A DNA stretch of 64,000 nucleotides from PALSA-188 sp050746185. Its GTDB lineage: Bacteria; Acidobacteriota; Terriglobia; Terriglobales; Acidobacteriaceae. The stretch's first letter is position 1; the number at the start of each line of letters is the position of its first letter. The translations under genes and the position numbers were made by a program. Location of the stretch: NCBI GenBank assembly GCA_050746185.1, contig JBOGLA010000005.1:62001-126000 (forward strand). The letters are read 5' to 3'. A model generated the notes under the pieces. The model was not told the DNA's origin, made no database searches, and saw nothing but the letters and a program-made list of their open reading frames with translations. Shown in pieces: positions 51,842 to 58,519 of the stretch.

Positions 51842-53350
51842 ATGGGATTGAATCGCCTCGATCTCGCGATCATTGCAATTTACCTCGCCGGAATAACGTT
51901 ATTCGGGCTGCGATTTCGCAAGCGCCAGCGTTCGATGCGCGACTATTTCCTGGCGGACCGCGACATTCCGTGGTGGGCAATTGCTCTCTCCATTGTCGCG
52001 GCCGAAACCAGCACTCTGACCATCATCAGTATTCCCGGTCTTGCCTATGACACGAATTTCACCTTCCTACAGGTGATTCTCGGGTACCTGGTTGGACGCG
52101 TGGTTATCAGTTTTGTTTTGTTGCCGCAGTATTTTCGCGGCGAACTTTACACGGCTTATCAATTAATCGAGCGCCGTTTTGGACGCGGTTTGCGAACCTT
52201 GACTGCGGGCCTTTTTCTTATTACCCGCGCCGCGGCGGAAGGCGTCAGGGTTTACGCGGTTTCCATCGTGGTAGCCATTGCGCTTGGAACGGGCGAAGTC
52301 GCCTCCATTGCCCTGATTACCGTGCTGACCCTGATCTATACGTTCGAGGGCGGCCTGGCCGCGGTTATCTGGACGGATGTTGTCCAGACGGTAATTTACG
52401 TCGCTGGAACCCTGGTGGGTGTGTTCACCATTATTCACCTCGTACCCGGAGGCTGGGCTACGATTCATGCCGTCGCGGCGAACGCGGGCAAATTGCAAGT
52501 CTTCGACTTCACTCCCGATTTCTGGAAGCCCTACACATTTTGGGCCGGGCTTATCGGAGGCGCTTTTCTTACAACCGCCAGCCATGGCACCGACCAATTG
52601 ATCGTGCAGCGATTGTTGGCGGCGCGCAGCCAGCGGCAGTCCGTGACGGCGTTGCTTTCAAGCGGGGTCGCGGTGTTGTTTCAGTTCGCATTGTTTCTGC
52701 TCGTCGGCGTGATGCTGTTTGTCTATTACCATGTGCCGTCATCAGGCTTTGGCACCGCGGACAGAATTTACCCCACATTCATCGTCACCCGCATGCCTCA
52801 TGGGATTTCGGGATTGCTGATCGCCGCAATACTGGCGGCGGCAATGTCGAATTTGAGCGCGGCGCTCAATTCTCTTTCCTCCAGCTCGATGATGGACTTC
52901 TACTTGCGAAACAAAACCGAAATATCCGAACCGAAAAAAATGCGGATGTCCCGTATTTCGACTTTATGTTGGGCGTTGATTCTTTTTGGACTAGCTATCT
53001 TGTCACTACACAAAATAGGACGCGTAGTCGAAGTAGGATTGGAGATTGCCTCGGTGGCCTATGGCGCTCTGCTTGGCGTGTTCCTGCTGGGCGTGCTTAC
53101 CAAACGCGCGAACCAGACAGGCGCAATGATGGGCATGCTGTGCGGATTTTCGACCGAGCTTTATTTGTGGATGGGAACTCGTGTGCCGTGGACGTGGTAC
53201 GTCGCCATTGGTACCGTGGTGACGTTCGGGATTGGATACATTTCGAGCCTGATGATGCAACGGACAACTAACGCTCAATGGAGCAAGGGGCGTCCTCGCC
53301 GTCCTGGCGCCGGCGAGACGGGCGAGGACGCCCGTCCCTCCATTAAATAA
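51842..53350 (+). CDS. sodium:solute symporter (SSS family)
   Basis: A 502-residue member of the SSS family with 13 predicted helices. Typical segments are DYFLADRDIPWWAIALSIVAAETS (helix 1-2, Na+-binding region) and FLTTASHGTDQLIVQRLLAARS. The LeuT-type ion site is plausible. The family covers sugar, amino-acid, nucleoside and sialic-acid uptake; the substrate is unknown. The last about 20 residues (KGRPRRPGAGETGEDARPSI) come from an intergenic palindromic repeat, not from a family-like sequence, so the original C-terminus was altered by an insertion. Confidence 0.88.
   Translation: MGLNRLDLAIIAIYLAGITLFGLRFRKRQRSMRDYFLADRDIPWWAIALSIVAAETSTLTIISIPGLAYDTNFTFLQVILGYLVGRVVISFVLLPQYFRGELYTAYQLIERRFGRGLRTLTAGLFLITRAAAEGVRVYAVSIVVAIALGTGEVASIALITVLTLIYTFEGGLAAVIWTDVVQTVIYVAGTLVGVFTIIHLVPGGWATIHAVAANAGKLQVFDFTPDFWKPYTFWAGLIGGAFLTTASHGTDQLIVQRLLAARSQRQSVTALLSSGVAVLFQFALFLLVGVMLFVYYHVPSSGFGTADRIYPTFIVTRMPHGISGLLIAAILAAAMSNLSAALNSLSSSSMMDFYLRNKTEISEPKKMRMSRISTLCWALILFGLAILSLHKIGRVVEVGLEIASVAYGALLGVFLLGVLTKRANQTGAMMGMLCGFSTELYLWMGTRVPWTWYVAIGTVVTFGIGYISSLMMQRTTNAQWSKGRPRRPGAGETGEDARPSIK
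53287..53338. repeat. palindromic repeat at the end of the symporter gene
   Basis: Arms GGGGCGTCCTCGCCGTCC (53287-53304) and its reverse-complement-like partner at 53317-53338 pair around a GGCGCCGG spacer. The core at 53317-53336 (GACGGGCG, four bases, CGCCCGTC) matches the repeat at 62854-62873 at 19 of 20 bases in reverse orientation. Its right half codes the end of the symporter. Confidence 0.8.
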
Positions 53351-53354
53351 AACA

Positions 53355-53978
53355 TCACTCAGCTTTCATGCGGTTCTTCCAGCGAGACCACACGAACCAA
53401 ATGATTCCCGCTAAAATCAGGGCTCCAATCGCAGCGTCGAACTGATGAAAATACTTGCCGATTCCGCGCCAGTTTTCGCCCAGCTTCATTCCGAACCAGG
53501 CCAATGCGAGGCACCAGATCCAGGATCCGAGGAAGGTGTAAATATGGAAGCGCCCGCGCGGCATCCGCGCCACTCCTGCGGGAAGCGCAATAAAGGTGCG
53601 CACCACCGGCAACATGCGCCCGAAGAATACCGCGAGATATCCCCAGCGGTGGAAGAATCGGTCTGACCATTCGAGTTCGTGACGGCTCAGCAGAATCCAT
53701 CGTCCGTATTTCTCGACCAGCGGGCGGCCGCCGTAGCTGCCAATTTCGTAGGCGATCAACGACCCAAGGTTGCAACCGATAGCTCCGGCGGTCGCAACCC
53801 AGAGCAATTTCATGTGGCCGGAATAAACGAGATACCCGGCAAACGGCATAATCAGCTCAGACGGCAGCGGGATGCATGCCGACTCGATTGCCATTAGAAA
53901 GGTGATTCCGCCGTACCCCATGGTGGCAATCAGAGATTTAATGAAGATGAAGAGTGCGCCTAATATCTTCTCGGTCAT
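53355..53978 (-). CDS. DedA-family membrane protein
   Basis: A 207-residue DedA/SNARE-associated-type membrane protein. The conserved core is visible: ESACIPLPSELIMPFAGYLV with Glu/Pro pattern, GAIGCNLGSLIAYEIGSYGGR, then FFGRMLPVVRTFIALPAGVARM and the membrane-reentry GxxxxW region. DedA proteins are linked to lipid carrier (undecaprenyl phosphate) flipping, membrane potential and drug tolerance. It converges with the symporter gene, with the palindromic repeat just beside. Orientation and length are normal. Confidence 0.9.
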   Translation of the reverse strand: MTEKILGALFIFIKSLIATMGYGGITFLMAIESACIPLPSELIMPFAGYLVYSGHMKLLWVATAGAIGCNLGSLIAYEIGSYGGRPLVEKYGRWILLSRHELEWSDRFFHRWGYLAVFFGRMLPVVRTFIALPAGVARMPRGRFHIYTFLGSWIWCLALAWFGMKLGENWRGIGKYFHQFDAAIGALILAGIIWFVWSRWKNRMKAE

Positions 53979-54049
53979 TTTTGATTTTTAAGAATCGTGT
54001 GCGCCATTCGAGAACGCACGCAGCGGCCCATGCGGTGCGCAACTGTCGT

Positions 54050-54337
54050 TTAGAAAGATCCCTCTTGAGTGAAGGTAAAACCAGGAAGCGACGCGCCTTC
54101 CGCGGTCTTAGAAACTTTGACCCGTATGGTGGGGGCATCGGGCGCAGTCACCTCGGCAGGACGCAGAACGGCATAATGTGAAAATACTTCGCTGTAAACC
54201 TTGGTGACCAGGTAGTCCTGCCCACCATCATCCTTACGCCAGACCTGCCCGAGTTGAATGGATTTAACGGCCACGCGTTTTCCTCGAAGGTATAGAAGAT
54301 CGTACTCAAGACTATCGAGAGAGTCCTTAACCGTCAA
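54050..54337 (-). CDS. small hypothetical protein
   Basis: A 95-residue protein of unknown function. The sequence LEYDLLYLRGKRVAVKSIQL near the N-terminus and DYLVTKVYSEVFSHYAVLRP in the middle look like a compact beta-rich fold. No signal or membrane segment. The only available start is a TTG at 54335-54337 without a clear ribosome binding site, which lowers confidence in the exact start. It is divergent to nth. Confidence 0.5.
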   Translation of the reverse strand: MTVKDSLDSLEYDLLYLRGKRVAVKSIQLGQVWRKDDGGQDYLVTKVYSEVFSHYAVLRPAEVTAPDAPTIRVKVSKTAEGASLPGFTFTQEGSF

Positions 54338-54445
54338 ATCTGACTGGCAACGTCATCACGAAAAGAAGTGAATTCCGTGGAAGCGGGCGACCCGAACGCG
54401 GATGCCATAATTTGCTACCATCGTACGCATTCATCGGGGAATGTT

Positions 54446-55258
54446 ATGGCACGAGGTCGGATCACGCGGCAACCCGGCAAATCTGGACGGCACAATGCCG
54501 TTCGCAAGGCAACTCCTCCTCGACCGAGGCCCGCTGCCAACAGAAACAAACCTCAGAGAGCGCGAGCAAAGATTAGCAGCTACAATCCGCTTGCGCCCGA
54601 ACGCGTAGGCGAAATTCTTAAGCGGCTCGATCAGCTTTATCCTGACGTGACCTGCGCTTTAACTCATCGCAACGCGTGGGAGCTTCTCGTCGCGACCATT
54701 CTTTCAGCACAAGCTACCGATACCCGGGTCAATATGGTTACGCCGGAGATCTTCCGGAAATATCCAACCGTGGAAGATTTTGCGGCGCTGAAGCCGGAAC
54801 AGCTTGAGCCGGACATTCGTTCTACAGGATTCTTTCGCAATAAATCGAAGTCGGTGGTGGGCGCGGCTAAAAAGCTGGTTGCCGAGTTCGGTGGTGAAGT
54901 GCCCGAAACGATGGACGAATTGCTTTCTTTGCCGGGCGTTGCGCGCAAAACCGCCAACGTAGTACTGGGGACTTGGTTCAAAAAAGGCGAAGGCGTTGTC
55001 GTTGACACGCACGTACATCGCATATCGCGCCGGCTAGAACTCACCAAGAACGACGATCCCAGAAAAATAGAACAAGACTTAATTCAGATCATCCCCGAGA
55101 ACCGGCGGATTTTGTTTTCGCACCAGGTCATTTGGCATGGACGGAGGCTGTGCATTGCCCGAAAGCCCAAGTGCGCAGAGTGCTCACTGGAAAATATCTG
55201 TCACGCCGCCGACAAAACGTGGACGACGGTGGATATTCACAAGAACGCTCGACCGTAA
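54446..55258 (+). CDS. nth: endonuclease III
   Basis: Base-excision-repair DNA glycosylase/AP lyase for oxidised pyrimidines. 270 residues with an extra N-terminal basic tail of about 50 residues (Arg/Pro/Lys-rich) before the usual enzyme. The helix-hairpin-helix is LPGVARKTANVVLG (catalytic Lys), the catalytic Asp is in VVVDTHVHRISRRL, and the 4Fe-4S cluster ligands follow the pattern C-x6-C-x2-C-x5-C (CIARKPKCAECSLENIC). The ATG at 54446 has GGGGA five bases upstream and is preferred to a start 26 codons earlier. Downstream comes a repeat-rich spacer. Confidence 0.93.
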   Translation: MARGRITRQPGKSGRHNAVRKATPPRPRPAANRNKPQRARAKISSYNPLAPERVGEILKRLDQLYPDVTCALTHRNAWELLVATILSAQATDTRVNMVTPEIFRKYPTVEDFAALKPEQLEPDIRSTGFFRNKSKSVVGAAKKLVAEFGGEVPETMDELLSLPGVARKTANVVLGTWFKKGEGVVVDTHVHRISRRLELTKNDDPRKIEQDLIQIIPENRRILFSHQVIWHGRRLCIARKPKCAECSLENICHAADKTWTTVDIHKNARP

Positions 55259-55319
55259 AAAGAGACACGTCACGACCGCTCGGCATGAAAAAACTTACAC
55301 CCCTCAGGACCGAAAGTAT

Positions 55320-55369
55320 AGGATTCCCAGGTTAGCGCCAAAGAGCGGCGCGAACCTGGGGCACCAGGC
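55320..55369. repeat. 50-bp hairpin repeat, copy 1
   Basis: Hairpin CCCAGGTT(A)GCGCC / GGCGC(G)AACCTGGG with a short AAAGAGC loop. The full 50 bases are identical to 55785-55834. The form fits a REP/BIME-type repeat mobilised by a RAYT transposase, a relic of which lies between the copies. Confidence 0.85.
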
Positions 55370-55503
55370 TTTGTGGCAGCTACTGTCCTCCTGAGTATGA
55401 GTTCTGTGGGTGGCTGGCCCACCTTTGCGTTTTTTGCAAAGGTGGGTAACGGGAAAGTTCAGTCATCAGTTTCTCTTGACTTCTGAGGTGCTACAGTGCG
55501 TTG

Positions 55504-55608
55504 GTGTCAAGCCATCCGAAACGCTACTACGGAAGCGGCAATCTGCATTTCATCACTTGCACGGTGCCCCAGGTTCGCGTCCGTTCGTTGGACGCTAACC
55601 TGGGATGA
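55504..55608 (+). pseudogene. N-terminal relic of a REP-associated tyrosine transposase (RAYT)
   Basis: From GTG 55504 the frame reads SSHPKRYYGSGNLHFITC and then TVPQVRVR, ending at TGA 55606-55608. RYYGxGxLHFITC is the recognisable opening of Y1 transposases of the TnpA_REP family (IS200-like HUH). After ITC the sequence is replaced by the inverted hairpin repeat, so the remainder of the transposase, including its catalytic His and Tyr, is missing. Only the N-terminal signature supports this call. Confidence 0.6.
55563..55605. repeat. hairpin repeat, inverted third copy
   Basis: Reverse complement relative of the 55320 copy: GGTGCCCCAGGTTCGCGTC at the left and GACGCTAACCTGGGA at the right, with a different loop. 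It directly follows the RAYT relic and truncates it. Confidence 0.75.
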
Positions 55609-55784
55609 GGAACACTCTCACTGGCCCGCCTCGGGTTCGCGTTTCCCGATCTCTTGCCGTCCATTCCGATTCGATTTCAACGATTCCGACTGAGGGCAAG
55701 CGGGTAGAACTTGCCCGGAGTCTTGAAAACGCAGCAAACCGCTCGGCGTGGAAAAAACCCTGCACTGCTTCCGTTTGAACGTAC

Positions 55785-55834
55785 AGGATTCCCAGGTTAG
55801 CGCCAAAGAGCGGCGCGAACCTGGGGCACCAGGC
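55785..55834. repeat. 50-bp hairpin repeat, copy 2
   Basis: Fifty bases identical to 55320-55369 in the same orientation, ending 13 bases before the LptFG stop. It may act as a hairpin at the 3' end of the LptFG transcript. Confidence 0.85.
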
Positions 55835-55847
55835 GTTCTCAAATGTT

Positions 55848-58181
55848 TCACGTCGGCACCTTCAAGATCAGATATCCGCCTAGCAGCGCAAAAATCAGAT
55901 CCGGAGACCAGGCTGCCAGCGCGGGCGGCAGTTGGCTGATGTTTCCCATGGCTTCAAACATGTCGGAGGTGACCGAATACACCACCGCGATGCCAACGGC
56001 AGCGGCAACTCCCGTGACAGCGCCGCGTTTCCCGCCGGACAGCGAAAATGGTACCGCCAGCACCGCCATCACCAGAGCAATGATCGGAAATGCGAATTTC
56101 TTTTGCAGTTGCACTCTGAGGCGAACGACGTCGAATCCGCTTTGCTGCAAATCGTGAATGTATCGCCGTAACTGCTCGTAACTCATCTCGGAGGATTGCC
56201 TGACCTCCTTTTGAAAATATGAGGGCGGCTCGCTGATCGCGGCAAATGTGGACACGTCAAACGTTCGATATTTTTCGATTGCGGACCCGCTGAAAGCTCG
56301 TTCCCAGCCTTGCGTGCAGACCCAGCGTTGCAAGCTTTCGTCCCAATGGGCGCGCTCCGCGTAAATGCGATCGGTAAGTTGAAAGCTCTTGGGATCAAAC
56401 TGGAAGACTGACAGGCTGCCGAACTGAGCCCGTTCCGGATCAAAGAGCTGATAGTAATAAATTGTGGAGTGCGTCCCGAATATCCATTTGCGGTCGGGAT
56501 TCAAATATGTCTGCGCCGGCTTCCCTTTAATGCGGTTTCGCAGCGCGTCCTGCCGCTTGTTGGCTCGCGGCAAATACAATTGGTCAAAGAAAAAAAGGCC
56601 GCCCGCAATCAAGGTTGAAGCGATCAACAGCGGGACAATAATGCGATAGATGCTGACGCCCGTGGCCTTCATAGCAGTGATCTCGTTCGAGCGCTGCATC
56701 CATCCCAGCGTGATTAGAACGGCCAGCAGAATGCCGTAGTGCGCGGTGCTGTAGAGAAAATAGGGTGTCACGTTCCACAAATATTCCACCACTATGACCG
56801 GCGAAACCTGGTTACGCAGAATGTCTCCAAGCAACTCGAACAAGGTGAACACCAGAAGCAGCATGACAAGAGCGGAGAGCACCAGAGCGAGGTTGACAAA
56901 GAAATCCCGGAGAACGTAGTCATCCAGAATCATCGGAAACTGAGCGCTGAACAGACGGCGGCGTGACGCCGCTCGCTTGAAGACATCTCCATTGGTTCCG
57001 CCAGAGCGCACACTTTTCCTTCTCTCCTCGAAGTCCCTTTTAAATGGATTGCGAAGTCGCAGTGACCCAATCTCAAAGGGGCGGTGTTCCACCCTCCAGA
57101 GCAGAAATGCACCGAACACCAGCGATACGATGTCCGCCAACCACGCCCCAATGCCGGGCGAGACTTTGCCCTGCCGAGCCAGGGAAACTCCCAACAACGA
57201 CACAAAGTAATAAGCGAATACCAGCAGGATGGTGAGAACGAATCCGCTGGATTTCCCGCCTTTTTTTGACGACAGTCCCAAGGGAATTCCGACCAGCCCG
57301 AGGACTATGCAGGCTGTGGGCAACGCAAATCGGCGATACAGTTCAATGTAGTACCAACGCGAGAGCACGGGATTTCGCGTGGTCTTCGCTTCGGCCAGCA
57401 ACTTACGCGTGGACATTTGCGCCAGCGGCGCCGGTTCCTGCTCCTTGACGTTTCCTTGCCGCGGCACTTCAATCGGCCAATCGGTTTGCTGAAATGTCGA
57501 GACCTGATAATGATTGGGCGACGCAGGGTCCATTTCGTGCATGGATCCGTTGACTAAGTGAAGATGCAAGGTATGCGGGCCTTCGCTGACCAGAATGCCC
57601 TGCTGCGCCAAAGTAATCCTCGGGGCGGCAGGCGTACTGACGTCTGCAATAAATACTCCCTTCCAAATTGCCGCTCCTCTGGCTTCTTTTACATCCTGTA
57701 CGTAAAGGACCAGCTTTGGAAACCCCTCATAGAAGACGCGTGGCTGCACTTCGAATGAAACTTGCGACCCTTTCAGGCTTTCCTGTAAACCGCTCAGAGC
57801 GGCCTGAGAGCGGGGCACAAGGTAGGTTCCGTTGAATAACGCAAGACCCCATGCAACGGCGACGAAAATGGAAACGATCGAAAGGAACGACCAGACTCCA
57901 ATGCCGCCGGCGCGCATTGCGGTAATCTCGCTGTCTGCCGCGAGGCGGCTCAGTCCGATGAGAATGCCCACCAGAACAGCCATTGGAATGGTGTAGGTCA
58001 GGGTCGAAGGCAGGCTAAAGAAGAAGACCTTGGCCACCGCGGGCAGGGGCGCACTGTGGCGAATGATCAACTCAAGAATATGTCCCAGGTCTCTGGTAAA
58101 CAGAACGAATGTAAACACGGCGAGCCCGATCAGGGCATGCGAGGTGACTTCGCGCAGAATGTAGCGAGTGATAATCCGCAT
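55848..58181 (-). CDS. fused LptF-LptG lipopolysaccharide export permease
   Basis: A 777-residue membrane protein made of two YjgP/YjgQ permease domains in one chain: the first from residue 1 to about 360 (IITRYILREVTSHALIGLAVF; DSEITAMRAGGIGVW), the second from about 410 to the end (MILDDYVLRDFFVNLALVLSAL; RSNEITAMKATGVSIYRI), each with a periplasmic jellyroll insert. In E. coli LptF and LptG are two separate proteins of about 360 residues. Here the two halves of the LptB2FG pump must come from one translation product. LptB and the LptC/LptA-type bridge are encoded at 8.9-11.9 kb. A heptamer repeat lies just upstream. Confidence 0.9.
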   Translation of the reverse strand: MRIITRYILREVTSHALIGLAVFTFVLFTRDLGHILELIIRHSAPLPAVAKVFFFSLPSTLTYTIPMAVLVGILIGLSRLAADSEITAMRAGGIGVWSFLSIVSIFVAVAWGLALFNGTYLVPRSQAALSGLQESLKGSQVSFEVQPRVFYEGFPKLVLYVQDVKEARGAAIWKGVFIADVSTPAAPRITLAQQGILVSEGPHTLHLHLVNGSMHEMDPASPNHYQVSTFQQTDWPIEVPRQGNVKEQEPAPLAQMSTRKLLAEAKTTRNPVLSRWYYIELYRRFALPTACIVLGLVGIPLGLSSKKGGKSSGFVLTILLVFAYYFVSLLGVSLARQGKVSPGIGAWLADIVSLVFGAFLLWRVEHRPFEIGSLRLRNPFKRDFEERRKSVRSGGTNGDVFKRAASRRRLFSAQFPMILDDYVLRDFFVNLALVLSALVMLLLVFTLFELLGDILRNQVSPVIVVEYLWNVTPYFLYSTAHYGILLAVLITLGWMQRSNEITAMKATGVSIYRIIVPLLIASTLIAGGLFFFDQLYLPRANKRQDALRNRIKGKPAQTYLNPDRKWIFGTHSTIYYYQLFDPERAQFGSLSVFQFDPKSFQLTDRIYAERAHWDESLQRWVCTQGWERAFSGSAIEKYRTFDVSTFAAISEPPSYFQKEVRQSSEMSYEQLRRYIHDLQQSGFDVVRLRVQLQKKFAFPIIALVMAVLAVPFSLSGGKRGAVTGVAAAVGIAVVYSVTSDMFEAMGNISQLPPALAAWSPDLIFALLGGYLILKVPT

Positions 58182-58202
58182 CGGGGACGGCCAGGAGGGA
58201 GT

Positions 58203-58230
58203 CTAGCAGCTTTCGGCTAGCCCCTAGAAG
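58203..58230. repeat. heptamer tract upstream of the LptFG gene
   Basis: Four heptamers follow each other: CTAGCAG, CTTTCGG, CTAGCCC, CTAGAAG. They lie in the leader or promoter region of the LptFG gene (start at 58181). Same seven-base periodicity as the tracts at 8771, 15843 and 62394. Confidence 0.6.
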
Positions 58231-58519
58231 CCGGGGACCGGCATCCCACCGCTTCCGCCAAATCGCCGCCAGAGTCCCAGAGCTGCCACTGGTCTTATTA
58301 CCTCCGTAATGTGTAACTCTGCGGGATTACCCAGTAGGCTGGAGTGGCAATCCGAAATTCCGGGAGCCGCGTATCTTCACCGCCGAGACAAACAAGGGGA
58401 CCCGCACCGCATCCGCGCGTGCGTTTATACATAGCCTTAATATCCTCATTAAGTATGTACGGCTCTACGGGTTCGATCACAAGCGCACGGCCACCCAGTT
58501 CGAAATCACGTGGAACGAA

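Larger units (their letters stand above)
55259..55847. other. 589-base spacer of decayed repeat sequence
   Basis: Between nth and the LptFG gene no full gene is visible. It holds two exact 50-bp copies of one hairpin repeat (55320-55369, 55785-55834), an inverted variant (55563-55605) and the N-terminal relic of a REP-associated transposase (55504-55608). The 35 bases before each direct copy are also similar (ACCGCTCGGCRTG followed by an A-run), so the duplication is longer than 50 bases. Confidence 0.75.
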
